64,000 nt of DNA, from contig NZ_CP136920.1 of the NCBI RefSeq assembly GCF_033100135.1, positions 4,335,001-4,399,000 on the forward strand. The letters are read 5' to 3'. Positions within the stretch are counted from its first letter, which is position 1; each line of letters begins with the position of its first letter. The translations under genes were made by a program, and so were the position numbers. The notes below the pieces were generated by a model. That model searched no databases. It saw nothing but the letters and a program-made list of their open reading frames with translations, and had not been told where the DNA came from. The DNA is from Rubellicoccus peritrichatus (lineage in GTDB: Bacteria > Verrucomicrobiota > Verrucomicrobiia > Opitutales > Cerasicoccaceae). This document shows positions 56,401-64,000 of the stretch, in pieces.

Positions 56401-58591
56401 GCACATTCCCCGCCTCATTAATGCGCAACTGCGTTCCGTCCAGCTGAAGATTCGTAATGATCTCATTCGCCGGATCGGAGTCGGCGTCATCTACTAATGA
56501 CGACAAATTGACTGACGTGGCGCTTGTTAGTGACAACTCCATCGTGCTGGTATTGTAACTTAAGTTCTGAATCTCGTTGGTTGGGTCGGCGTCTGCGTCG
56601 TTGATGACGCTGGACATGTCCACGGTGTTCGTTGCTCCACCAAGGTAACTGAGCTCGAGATTGCCATTCTGAGCGAGGTTTAGCCCAGTCAACATCCCGG
56701 CGTTGACGGACCAGTCGATCATCTCACCCTGGAAAACCTTTATAGTATCGTTTGACCTGTCGTTGTAAGCAATGACAGGCTTTCCATTAATGAAAGCCAG
56801 AGCACAACTTTCCCCGACCTTAGCTGTGCTGCCATCCAATGTTAAATTTATAATAGGTTGTGTTCCGATGGGAGAGCGAATCGTAACCTTAAGATCATCC
56901 GTATCCGATTTATGGTGCGCGACCATCGGTTGACCATTGACCTCAATCAGAGAAGGGCTCTCACCAACGGAACCCGTATCCAACTGCACAACTGGGAGCC
57001 AATCGCTGGAGTCTGTCGGCGTTGCCTTGTTCGCAACGGTATACGCTAGAGTGCCTTGGTGAGGTTGATAGGCATAGGCGACCGCAGGGAATCCGCCAAC
57101 TTCGGCCAGAGAAAGGCCAAAAATGGATCCGCCAGCAATGGTGTATTTCGACCAGTTTGCAGCCGTTTCCGCAGCGCTCGAATTGGGAGCATGGGCAAAT
57201 GCCAGTGCGCCCCCATCGTAAAGAATCATTGCTCGGTCATTGATCAGAGCCAACGAAACCCCGCTAAAGCCATCGCCTGTATCAATCTGTTCGATGCTCC
57301 AAGTTTCACCAGCCTGGTAGTTCGCATCATCGGCCATTGCAAAGAATAGATTGATTCGATCTTGATCAAAATAAGCGATGGCCGCGCGCCCATCAACCAC
57401 AGCCAAGGCTGATGCATTGCTGGCCGTACTGGGATCAACCGAGATTATTTCCCAATCATTCCACTGGGTCTCGGTTGCAGGGTCGGTGACGTTGGCGATC
57501 GCGAACCAAAGAGAATTCGATAGCCCTGATGTTTCGACAAAAGCGATCCCCGGCTTTCCTCCAATACTAGCCAGCGAAGTTTGGAAAAATACATCCTTGT
57601 CACGCTCGACGACTACCCGTTTCCACGTGGTGGTTGAGGTTAACTCAGCATCATTGGCGATGGCAAACATGAGCCTGTTTCCGCTCCCATTGTCCTGAGT
57701 ATAGCTGATCGCCACGCGCCCGCCGATCTCGGCAATCGAAATGGACTGGGCGGGGCTTCCGGAATCAGGAACCACGACCACTGGAAAGCCGCTGCCGGTA
57801 ATATCCAGGTCAAATTGGTCGTTCGTTAAATTCGAAAATGCAGTAGTTTGACCTTCTCCGTGACCACTGAGTTTCACATGTGCCGGTGGTTGATTTACCG
57901 AGATATAAACCGGCCGCGTTACCCCCTCAAATACGGGCGCCAAACCTGAGCCTAACTCGTCAAAGGCGAGATTTTCCAACTGCACGGCATCTTCAGCTAT
58001 ATGAGATGCGTTAACCGCATCTTCGCCCAACGCAGCGTAATTAACCGATCCAGGGGCTAATGAACTTGAGCCGATGCTACCCGCAAGAATCGTTGCCCCA
58101 TCAAGATTGACTAAACTGCTGCCGTCAATGTTGCTACCCAAAAGCCCGGATGCAACTTTTGCACGGTGGGCGTGGGCGACTGGAACAATCTGAGTCGTCG
58201 TCAATAAATCGAAGGTTCCATCGGTTCCATCGGTGCTGTCCTTACTCAACCAAACCTTGAGGAAAAGCGTATCATTTTCCCAAACTGCTGAAGGTATGGG
58301 CGAGTTATCCGCACCTGGGCCATTGCCTAAAACAATTGAAAACAATCCGTTCGTGACGGTCACTCCAAGGCCATCCAATGGCTGAGTATGATCCGCTGGA
58401 TCACTACCGTCATTATGCCAAAGATGCGCTGAGTTAAGACCATCACTCAACGCGAAACGCATGTAGAAATCACCATCGAGTAACAAGCCATCGTCGGAAA
58501 CACGTCCCTGATAGGAGAGCGTGTTGGGGATCGCAGTGAGCTCAAAAGAGCAGACCAACAGCATCAAACATAAAGTAATGATCTTGTTCAT
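53402..58591 (-). CDS. Giant LVIVD-propeller fibre-like protein with DxDxDP repeats
   Basis: 1729 aa with a signal peptide (1-20). Parts: shared N-terminal module (about 22-140: LSYQGRVSDDGLLLDGDFYM to AHAHRAKVA); a region with repeated GGxPAVAY / RAAIAYFD motifs, possibly a propeller (about 250-640); DADxDPxNEI repeats (about 657-817); one copy of the beta-sandwich seen four times in the neighbour (about 825-990); GDGASLTNL and GDGSGLTNL elements; LVIVD propeller (about 1054-1364, GNYAYVANWLDGLRIYDISD-type repeats); DYAEYLPRL domain (about 1530-1655); coiled coil to the end. It lies 72 bp downstream-adjacent to the 1826-aa gene in the direction of transcription and is a clear paralog. Confidence 0.78.
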   Translation of the reverse strand: MNKIITLCLMLLVCSFELTAIPNTLSYQGRVSDDGLLLDGDFYMRFALSDGLNSAHLWHNDGSDPADHTQPLDGLGVTVTNGLFSIVLGNGPGADNSPIPSAVWENDTLFLKVWLSKDSTDGTDGTFDLLTTTQIVPVAHAHRAKVASGLLGSNIDGSSLVNLDGATILAGSIGSSSLAPGSVNYAALGEDAVNASHIAEDAVQLENLAFDELGSGLAPVFEGVTRPVYISVNQPPAHVKLSGHGEGQTTAFSNLTNDQFDLDITGSGFPVVVVPDSGSPAQSISIAEIGGRVAISYTQDNGSGNRLMFAIANDAELTSTTTWKRVVVERDKDVFFQTSLASIGGKPGIAFVETSGLSNSLWFAIANVTDPATETQWNDWEIISVDPSTASNASALAVVDGRAAIAYFDQDRINLFFAMADDANYQAGETWSIEQIDTGDGFSGVSLALINDRAMILYDGGALAFAHAPNSSAAETAANWSKYTIAGGSIFGLSLAEVGGFPAVAYAYQPHQGTLAYTVANKATPTDSSDWLPVVQLDTGSVGESPSLIEVNGQPMVAHHKSDTDDLKVTIRSPIGTQPIINLTLDGSTAKVGESCALAFINGKPVIAYNDRSNDTIKVFQGEMIDWSVNAGMLTGLNLAQNGNLELSYLGGATNTVDMSSVINDADADPTNEIQNLSYNTSTMELSLTSATSVNLSSLVDDADSDPANEIITNLQLDGTQLRINEAGNVRTAELSSLINDADFDPANEIQVLSFNTSTAQLSLGNGGGTADLSQLEDDADADPANELITGFSFDGSTLTVNEAGVGHKADLSSLVLGDLSSPDSSLTLMPAGSIVIDQYTGDPADGTVDDTRQSSVIAQQFTSRLTGKLAAIKFEQVTLGVDVTSVQLFVRDQALNDLAHIVVSVSEFLSAGGCIDIPEMDRPSLNSDKILFAVLSVSASSGPDNLISIGYQNPGAYSSGYASFDPEGADYIMTSFMELANDGLVVTQDSITAQSFVGDGASLTNLDGGNVQDGTITAAKFDSNIVFTGDGSGLTNLNPSNLAGPFTYNSLDFSTLREVGIGDANGGQARKVFVSGNYAYVANWLDGLRIYDISDPTNPQSVGHIDDGNDTAQGIVVTGNYAYLSADDDGVRIYDVSDPTNPTFVRTFPMSPSNDADADQVTIEGNYAYLANGSGGLQIYDISDPSNPVLPLGGSQGYEDTNGGARRVAINGNYAYLPLHGFGFAVMDITNKSDPVKIRETNFSGTALAIEVTNSHLYVGDSLEGVRVYNLVDPANPAFVTTLDDSVGGTQDIKIVDNYAYVARTGSDLRIYDIIDPTNPVRVATIAQSSGAIGLAVEGNYIYVANQTNGLRVLEISSTFGLEAGATFVGDASGLTNLNGLHLFDGSVTAAKLADGVLDGATISGVALSGSDIVVTEGGVDHTVDISDLRVSSVGIGLAGGPATKLQVEHDHPGTTVAFNPGDHAAIFRNPSTSSHADVLLLELGSSAPATNQNFITFRGSLGTVGAIKGDGAGGLQFNSSTGDYAEYLPRLNIDEDINRSDVVGVFNGKVSKQTEGADWIMAVSSRAIVLGNHPGEALVDHYEAIGFLGQVEVKAVGPVQAGDYLIASGRNDGTAIAVSPGNLIPAQYNLVIGRAWDESSEPGLKKINTVVGLPQAMVEMQRNESADLLKKVAKQQAEIAVLKEQIDALEQIQVEHANQSKQIKELLHRLSSIEASLKPSNKLAHNQ

Positions 58592-59459
58592 AATTAGTAG
58601 TAGTTTTATTTTTTGAAATCAATCCAACTGCACCAAGCATGGACAACAGCAACTGATACAGTAGCCCGCAGTAGTGCCAATGCCCTTAAGGCAAAACATG
58701 CAGTAGCCAAACTCCCCAAACATTTGGGTATTCACCTCAACAAGGAGTCTCCCTGTCATAATAGTTCAATCTCCGGGGTTAGAATATATTAGTAAACGTC
58801 TATTTCACTGATACCAATGACACAATAAGCCATCATCAAAAATCGATAGCTTATCAGCAAGGACCTGCATTGATTATCATTAATTTAATCGGCTACTACA
58901 CAAGAATATTTAGTTTTTATAAAATTTTATTAATACAATAAGGATTATTAAAATCATGAAAAGCCAAAATCAGAGTCCTTTATTCTTATTACATCAACTC
59001 TACTCGATTTCTATAGGAGTAACATAAAGTCAAACACCGACCATTCATTGATAATGGATCGAATGACTTAAGAATAAGCATCCGGAACAGCTCAAGGCTC
59101 TTGAAGTACCACCTCTTCATCTTTTTCCAGCAATAGCGCTTCAAATACTATAAGGAGTTTTCCTTGAGAAGAGAATGCCAACTGTAGAGAAAACCCATCC
59201 GCTTAGCTTAAGCCAAGTATATATCAATCTCCATCGACTAGGTCACGATAGCACTGTTGAAGGCATGATCAGATGGATAAGAGTACACAGAGAGAACCAC
59301 CTGCAGTTATCTCAACCTGGCAAAGCACCATTGTCGGATACGCTCCCTGGCAAGGAAGCGCATCCGAAATGGTTATTGAGTCGAAAACACTCATCGCAAT
59401 AGCAGTAGCAACAAAATGAACCTAAATGTATGTAACGATAAATAATAGTAGTGTGATAA
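58592..59459. other. 868-bp intergenic region, AT-rich, with a candidate operator
   Basis: This gap lies upstream of the 1729-aa fibre-like gene and should carry its promoter. A CCCAAA-CA-TTTGGG palindrome (58715-58728) and three CAGTAG repeats (about 58660-58710) are the only promoter-side structures I see. A hairpin with one mismatch spans 59335-59366. The short frames at 59175-59402 (plus) and 59312-59524 (minus) look like chance frames. No gene is supported. Confidence 0.5.
58715..58728. promoter_or_regulatory. Palindrome CCCAAA-CA-TTTGGG
   Basis: A perfect 6-bp inverted repeat with a 2-nt spacer, 124 bp upstream of the 1729-aa fibre-like gene. Its size fits an operator better than a terminator. 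No second copy was noticed. Confidence 0.3.
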
Positions 59460-60425
59460 TCAGGGAGCATTGAACGTAAGATCAACCGTACTAAAAGCAG
59501 TGGTAGAGATGGGAACAGCATCACGCCAAGTTTCAGTTACTGTCCCATCTCCGTTATCAATATTAGGCAAGACCTGCAGCCCAATTCTTTGATTCTCAGT
59601 AACCGCTACATTATCTCCAAAAATCACCTGTGGGACAATACTGGAAGGCACTTCTTCTGCTCGCCTAAAAGTGACGGCGGCATAGGTCTCGCCACCATCC
59701 ATTACCGTCGTTGCAGCTGTGACAGATGATAGATCATATGTCGTCGCGTTGAGGTCAAAATAGTATTTGAAGAAATTGACCCGCCCATCAAGAGCCGGAC
59801 TCGCTTCCGGCGAAGCATAACCACTGCCAGGACTAAAGTTAGCCAACTGCCAGTCATCCGGAATACCGTCTCCCGCGAAATTATAAGGCGAAGTGATGAA
59901 GTTATCTTTGTCTATATCGAGAACGGTAAGACCGAGATTAGCCGATTCTCCGAAATAATCGGCCGCGATCGTGGCTGCGGTATCTGCGCCAACTCCCAAA
60001 GGCCTTACAAGACCAGACACGACACTATCGATATGAGCATCCCCCGAAGACCACGCAGCAAGGTTCGATGCACTGTAAGTCGTGCCATCTGTATTGGTAA
60101 CCTTAGCGTCAAGCTGAAGTGTAGCATTGTCAGCAACTTCGGCTATGCCACCACCCGGAATCTCAACATCGATACTATCAATCTCAAAGAGCTGTCCCGG
60201 GTAGCCGGAACGCATTATAGTTGTACCTACGGTACTTTGGCCCCCAACTGAACCAAGTGAACTGTTCAGAGTTACACCTCCAGGACTACTGCTAACACTC
60301 CCCGAACTGAAAGTGCTAACTTCGAGAGTCACTCCAGTTAAGCAAACCGGGGCAATTAACATACTAAGGATAGAGATACTCAGGTCTCTGCATAATTTAT
60401 CATATACATATTTTTGGTGTTTCAT
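59460..60425 (-). CDS. Secreted Big2/TSP3-like protein, module copy B
   Basis: 321 aa, paralog of the protein at 45865 along its whole length. It has the same export segment, Ser/Gly-rich stretch, Big2-like domain (AAWSSGDAHIDSVVSGL) and Ca-binding-style segment (DIDKDNFITSPYNFAGDGIP, then DDWQLANF). It starts inside the 3' end of the PEP-CTERM gene with a 26-nt overlap, identical to copy A. No other motif gives a function. Confidence 0.7.
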   Translation of the reverse strand: MKHQKYVYDKLCRDLSISILSMLIAPVCLTGVTLEVSTFSSGSVSSSPGGVTLNSSLGSVGGQSTVGTTIMRSGYPGQLFEIDSIDVEIPGGGIAEVADNATLQLDAKVTNTDGTTYSASNLAAWSSGDAHIDSVVSGLVRPLGVGADTAATIAADYFGESANLGLTVLDIDKDNFITSPYNFAGDGIPDDWQLANFSPGSGYASPEASPALDGRVNFFKYYFDLNATTYDLSSVTAATTVMDGGETYAAVTFRRAEEVPSSIVPQVIFGDNVAVTENQRIGLQVLPNIDNGDGTVTETWRDAVPISTTAFSTVDLTFNAP

Positions 60426-61272
60426 TTTTATCGTGGGATAAAGTCCCCCGATGCGACCACCTCCTCACAGCAATCGCTAATGCTAACAACGCAATGGCAG
60501 ATACCCAGAACCTAGGCTCTGGAACGGCTTGTAGGTTATCCAAATATGCTTCAGGAGATCCTCCACCTGCATTACCGTCAACCAACCCCAAACGAAAGCG
60601 CTCAATCACACCAGAGTATGTGATTGCCCCAAATTCCTCAAAAAAAGTCGTCCCTGATGCAAGGCTTCCAATAGACAGGCCACCCTGCACCAAATCGATT
60701 CCCCAAGTGTTCGCTGCAACATCTATATTAATAGATACGTTGATGATACTATCATAGGCAAAAGTCCCAATCTGCTCCGTGCCCCCATGCACCAGAACGC
60801 GTCCAATACCTGTAGTACCAGTTGCAGCGAAGTCGATACGCTCGACCTCGGGAGTGTCGATTAAGATAGAAAAGTAATCTCGCTGATTATCCGGTATAAA
60901 AGCCGCACTTGCGTCATTTGCAAAATCACTCAGTACAACATCAAAATCGATGTTCAGGCTTTCCACTTCGTCAGTGACGAGATCAAATTCATACTGGGAG
61001 ATAGTGAAGCCAGAATCGACCTCTGGCAGTAGTGAAAGCGACTTCGTGGCAAATGGAGTTGCTCCTCCCGACATAATCATAGAACTGCCACTAAGCAGTG
61101 CACTGGAACCAATTCTAGGTGATACACTGGTATCAATAAAAGCAGGATTCCCTACAACATGAGAAACATCTTCAAAATCAACGAAGTATTTCGTGCTTAA
61201 GCCACTAACGCATGCCGGGGTCGAGAAAACTAGGCATGCAGCAGCATGCCAACTTGAAATAGAGGGTTTCAT
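60400..61272 (-). CDS. PEP-CTERM protein, module copy B
   Basis: 290 aa, clear paralog of the protein at 46799 (shared TPFATKSLSLLP, SGFTISQYEFDLVTDEVESL-type segment, FIPDNQRDYFSILIDTPEVE, SIGSLASGTTFFEEFGA). Signal peptide at 1-24 and a PEP-CTERM tail (AVPEPRFWV, a hydrophobic segment, RRWSHR) followed by a 15-residue extension (GTLSHDKNETPKICI). It begins module B, 868 bp plus one gene away from the giant protein genes. Confidence 0.8.
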   Translation of the reverse strand: MKPSISSWHAAACLVFSTPACVSGLSTKYFVDFEDVSHVVGNPAFIDTSVSPRIGSSALLSGSSMIMSGGATPFATKSLSLLPEVDSGFTISQYEFDLVTDEVESLNIDFDVVLSDFANDASAAFIPDNQRDYFSILIDTPEVERIDFAATGTTGIGRVLVHGGTEQIGTFAYDSIINVSINIDVAANTWGIDLVQGGLSIGSLASGTTFFEEFGAITYSGVIERFRLGLVDGNAGGGSPEAYLDNLQAVPEPRFWVSAIALLALAIAVRRWSHRGTLSHDKNETPKICI

Positions 61273-61653
61273 ACGAACAAGATTTAACTTGTTAAACTAA
61301 GAGCAGTTTTAAATTGTGGTTCTGTATTATTTTTTAAATTTACCTACCCCTAAGTCAAGTAAATATAATTATTTTATCATCTAAAAAAATCTAGTTCTTA
61401 GACACTAAATGAATATTGTATTTAATTATCGGATAAACTCAACTTTTATTAAGATTAATTTAGTTTTTATTCCTTTTTATCCATCGAAATCAGTGATCTT
61501 AATAATGAGAAAACGCACAGGAAGTTTTCGTAATTATCATCTGCACTCATCGACAATTAAACATTATCGATCACATATAAACCATCACTCATTGATCCGC
61601 ATATAAAAGACACAAAAGCGCGAGCCGGATAAGCCTATATGGCATTAATCCCT
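61273..61653. other. 381-bp AT-rich intergenic region
   Basis: This gap lies upstream of module B and downstream of the methyltransferase gene. It is strongly AT-rich at 61310-61500, as expected for the promoter of module B; a similar AT-rich stretch precedes module A (47700-47848). The plus-strand frame at 61409-61606 has no protein-like features. I see no RNA gene or repeat here. Confidence 0.5.
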
Positions 61654-62334
61654 CTATTTTTCAGACTTTTCTACTACATATAGTATGTAGGCTGCGCGCT
61701 TTGCTCGCTCATGTATTTTAGCAGGAACAGCTTCTACTTGAAAACCGTTCCTCTCTAGTCGAGCCACGAACCGTTGGTCCGGACTTGCCGACCAAAAAAC
61801 AGCACGACCACCCACTTTCAGAGCCGTACGAATAGAGCGAATTCCGGAGTTTGAATATAGCGAGACATTCGCCTTGGCCACCAAGGCAACAGGACCATTA
61901 TCAACATCCAACATAACGGCATCATAGGTGCCATATTTAGCTCTACGGATCAAGCTTGCCACATCGCCTATTATGACTTCTACACGTGGATCATCAAGCA
62001 GTGCACCATTTAGCTCTTTGAGATATTCGCGATTCCACTCAATCACTTCAGGAAGCAACTCAACCACCTCGACTTTCACCTCAGGGCCAACTGACTCCAA
62101 TACACTCTGAAGCGTAAAGCCCAGACCGAGACCGCCAACAAGAACACGAGCGGGATTATCACTTTTCAAATGTGCCACTCCGAGTTCGCCGAGTAACCTC
62201 TCCGAAGTGAATGATTTTGATTGCATCAACTCATTACCACTAACGTTGATACTAAAAGCCCCATCATGACTATAGAGGGCAAGAATTTTGCCATCTTCAG
62301 TTCTAGACTCAGCCAACTTAATTCGTGGTTTCAT
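61654..62334 (-). CDS. Spermidine-synthase-like SAM-binding protein
   Basis: A 226-aa cytoplasmic Rossmann-fold protein. The nucleotide-binding motif VLVGGLGLGFT (about residues 64-74), the acidic VEVVELLPEVIEWNRE (about 90-105) and YDAVMLDVDNGP (about 138-149) match the spermidine synthase-like branch of class I methyltransferase folds. The polyamine-specific residues are not evident, so polyamine synthesis should not be assumed; many such proteins have no assigned substrate. It is a single gene. Confidence 0.8.
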   Translation of the reverse strand: MKPRIKLAESRTEDGKILALYSHDGAFSINVSGNELMQSKSFTSERLLGELGVAHLKSDNPARVLVGGLGLGFTLQSVLESVGPEVKVEVVELLPEVIEWNREYLKELNGALLDDPRVEVIIGDVASLIRRAKYGTYDAVMLDVDNGPVALVAKANVSLYSNSGIRSIRTALKVGGRAVFWSASPDQRFVARLERNGFQVEAVPAKIHERAKRAAYILYVVEKSEK

Positions 62335-62879
62335 AAAAAAATGCCAGCAACCTTAGTCAGCACCATAAATTGACCAAGGATTAGCACGCCATATGCTGCC
62401 TGACCAGAAAAAGCTGTGCTACTTTAAAAATCTTTGATTCGCCTGCGCTGGAAAAGGAGGAGGTATTTGATAGGATAAAGCGGTGTTCAATGAAAAATTT
62501 ACGCCTGGATCAACAACACAAGAGCAGAATCGATATAATCCCACCAGTATTGTTGCCCCCAAAACCTGATTTTAGACCACTTGAAGACACCAAAGGAACC
62601 CCGTCTCAAAAACCACTCCCTAGCTCTCCTAGCGGCATGCCAGAAGCAACTGCATTTATGTCGAATAATAGAAACCCAGCTTTCCTTAGTGATCTTAATG
62701 GCAGCCCTGGCGTAGGCGGTATGGTTATATTCATTGACATATCCGCACCAACTGAACGAGATCCTCCCCTGCAAGGTTTTCCAAAGGAAATGAGTTTTGT
62801 AAAAATTCTTATTTCAGAGATTGACCTGAGGTAAATGTTTCAGCATTTTCCATCCCTTTCGCAAATTGAACGCGATCAA
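62335..62879. other. 545-bp region without a convincing gene
   Basis: The longest plus frame (62490-62834, 114 codons) gives a Pro-rich sequence with no recognised family, and minus-strand frames over the same bases are also open. A GGAGGAGG stretch at about 62455 is too far from the ATG at 62490 to serve as its ribosome site. On the minus strand ATG-starting frames with short hydrophobic ends exist but are broken by stops. It may be a decayed gene. I leave it unassigned. Confidence 0.4.
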
Positions 62880-62967
62880 GGAGAGATGGCAGAGTGGCCG
62901 ATCGCGCATCCTTGGAAAGGATGTGTACCGCGAGGTACCGAGGGTTCGAATCCCTCTCTCTCCGCCA
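62880..62967 (+). tRNA. tRNA-Ser (anticodon GGA)
   Basis: An 88-nt class II tRNA. Acceptor arms GGAGAGA and TCTCTCC pair over 7 bp. The anticodon stem CATCC/GGATG encloses TTGGAAA, giving anticodon GGA (codons UCC/UCU). The long variable arm is TACC-GCGA-GGTA. The T arm is GAGGG-TTCGAAT-CCCTC. The discriminator G and CCA end are encoded. The frame antisense to it shows the false RERDSNPRYL protein that commonly arises from tRNA-Ser genes. Confidence 0.97.
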
Positions 62968-63003
62968 TGATTGGGCGAGGTATCGTGCTGTTTTCATTCA
63001 TTA

Positions 63004-64000
63004 TCAATCTGGTTCATCAGCTTCGTAACAAACCTCCACGCCTTCCTCATCATTGAGCCGATACGCAATTGAATTCGATTTGCTCCTCAATCCGCCGGGT
63101 AAATCTACAGTTTGGCCGTAAGGATTAGCAATTAGAGTCCAATCGCCATATTCAACCACCGCTACTTCGTCATTATCTGAAAGCAGATCAACAGCATCGG
63201 CCAGAGTAGAGAGCTCGGCAGTATCCAAATCGGCTTCATGAGGAAGCAAAAAGGAATTAAATGATATGCGCTGGCCAGGATGCAGCGTGCCGGACCATTT
63301 TTGAAAAACAATCTCATTACGATAACTTGCCGTCTCTGGATTTGAAGAATTCTCTTGATCCGGATAGCCCGGCCTTATTGGCATCAAGACAAGTAAATCA
63401 CGCCTAGGACCATATGCATGTAATCGATACTGCCTATCCAAATCACTTCTGGAATAAAGATTCGAATAAGAGCGAGTATTTGCCCACTCATTAGTAGCTC
63501 CAGTAATATCGCCTACGTGCCAGAGTGGCCCAATCTGAAAAGTACCCGAATCACTGCCCTTATACTCGAATGAATCCCTGATCCATATCAGTTCGTTGGG
63601 CAAAATAAAGATATCTCGATACTGCTTGTGGTCAGCTCCGTCATAGCCAAATAGATCAACTTCAATCGAGGCTATATGAATATCATCAAAATCCTTTGAG
63701 TAGCGCACTGTGCTACTACGCCAATTGTTGAGCAGGAATTCATAAAAGCGCGTCGTCGTAACAGGACTACTGGAGTTGATCCAAACTGTCGGATTCTTTG
63801 GATCTGCGATGGGGTCATAGGACCACTCGAATTCAAGATAATCATGGCCACTGACATCCAATGGATATCCAAGTGAATTTTGATAGTTCATCCACTTATT
63901 GGACACAGGATAAGACTGAGGAGTTGTAGATATTTTGGTGCGCTCAGTTCCACTAACCAGATAAACATTCTGGATCAATGTGTTCTGAGCTGACGGATTG
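63004..64000 (-). CDS. 3' part of an unidentified gene (runs off window)
   Basis: The frame is open from the window edge to a stop at 63004, at least 332 residues; the TTG at 63978 is not a credible start since the frame continues upstream (NPSAQNTLIQN). The visible part is beta-rich with many aromatic residues: DYLEFEWSYDPIADP, PNELIWIRDSFEY, RDLLVLMPIRPGYPD, GTLHPGQRISFNSFLLPHEA. This style is like the C-terminal beta-sandwich part of heparinase-type or other polysaccharide-acting proteins in this phylum, but I cannot assign a family. The stop is 36 bp from the tRNA-Ser 3' end. Confidence 0.55.
   Translation of the reverse strand, partial: NPSAQNTLIQNVYLVSGTERTKISTTPQSYPVSNKWMNYQNSLGYPLDVSGHDYLEFEWSYDPIADPKNPTVWINSSSPVTTTRFYEFLLNNWRSSTVRYSKDFDDIHIASIEVDLFGYDGADHKQYRDIFILPNELIWIRDSFEYKGSDSGTFQIGPLWHVGDITGATNEWANTRSYSNLYSRSDLDRQYRLHAYGPRRDLLVLMPIRPGYPDQENSSNPETASYRNEIVFQKWSGTLHPGQRISFNSFLLPHEADLDTAELSTLADAVDLLSDNDEVAVVEYGDWTLIANPYGQTVDLPGGLRSKSNSIAYRLNDEEGVEVCYEADEPD

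Noticed and set aside
59335-59366. Hairpin CGGATACGCT/AGCGCATCCG as a terminator
   Set aside because: It has one mismatch, a 12-nt loop and no T run on either strand, and lies over 90 bp from the nearest gene end.
59175-59402. Plus-strand 75-codon frame in the long gap before module B
   Set aside because: No family or hydrophobic pattern, overlaps a hairpin-bearing stretch, and is opposite to all neighbouring genes.
61409-61606. Plus-strand 65-codon frame
   Set aside because: Composition follows the AT-rich DNA, and it lies in the probable promoter region of module B.
62490-62834. Plus-strand 114-codon frame
   Set aside because: No family, no well-placed ribosome site, and competing open frames on the other strand over the same bases; kept only as a note in the region entry.
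62809-62997. Minus-strand frame with a RERDSNPRYL-type sequence
   Set aside because: It is the antisense reading of the tRNA-Ser gene, a well-known false protein.

Overview
The window looks like a piece of chromosome from a member of the Verrucomicrobiota, most likely the Opitutae (Opitutales/Puniceicoccales type). The clues are a giant prepilin-like protein of the Verru_Chthon cassette A type, four PEP-CTERM proteins (15705, 40638, 46799, 60400), a GHL15-type putative glycosidase, glycosidases controlled by GntR/LacI-type regulators, and many starts without a Shine-Dalgarno sequence. This assignment is inferred from family content, not from a marker gene.

Region 1 (1-5.2 kb) is housekeeping. 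An SCO1/SenC copper chaperone gene faces away from a tightly packed heme A / cytochrome oxidase assembly operon: ctaA, ctaB, a DUF420 membrane protein, a secreted protein of unknown function and a small membrane protein. Region 2 (5.3-34.9 kb) is an AT-richer accessory block for polysaccharide breakdown. It starts with a GHL15-type protein. A run of nine minus-strand genes follows: a GntR/LacI hybrid regulator, a GH42 beta-galactosidase, a small secreted protein, a Verru_Chthon A-like giant, a PEP-CTERM protein, a LacI regulator, two related secreted clan-A glycosidases and a GH78-type alpha-L-rhamnosidase. The block ends with a plus-strand 1803-aa secreted protein carrying two alpha/beta-hydrolase domains and a beta-lactamase-fold hydrolase. 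The enzymes suggest a galactose- and rhamnose-containing, probably acylated, plant or algal polysaccharide. No transporter, SusC/D pair or sulfatase is visible. A 164-bp remnant of a second GHL15 gene closes the block in the same orientation as the first copy, so the island is bounded by a diverged direct repeat.

Region 3 (35.0-40.5 kb) returns to ordinary genes: feoA, feoB, a 290-bp palindromic repeat element, a zinc-independent MDR oxidoreductase, a FeoB-associated Cys-rich membrane protein and a nitrilase-family amidohydrolase.

Region 4 (40.5-61.3 kb), all on the minus strand, is the most unusual part. Three giant secreted proteins (1476, 1826 and 1729 aa) share an N-terminal module and the GDGSGLTNL signature of tail-fibre-like proteins, combined with LVIVD beta-propellers. 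Their C-termini differ: the first ends in a Peptidase_S74 intramolecular chaperone, the other two in a DYAEYLPR domain plus coiled coil. Two diverged copies of a two-gene module (a PEP-CTERM protein overlapping by 26 nt a secreted Big2/TSP3-like protein) sit on either side of the two LVIVD giants. I read the cluster as a locus for a multi-component surface fibre; the function is not known.

Region 5 (61.3-64.0 kb) has a spermidine-synthase-like methyltransferase gene, a 545-bp stretch without a convincing gene, a complete tRNA-Ser(GGA), and the 3' part of an unidentified gene that runs off the window.
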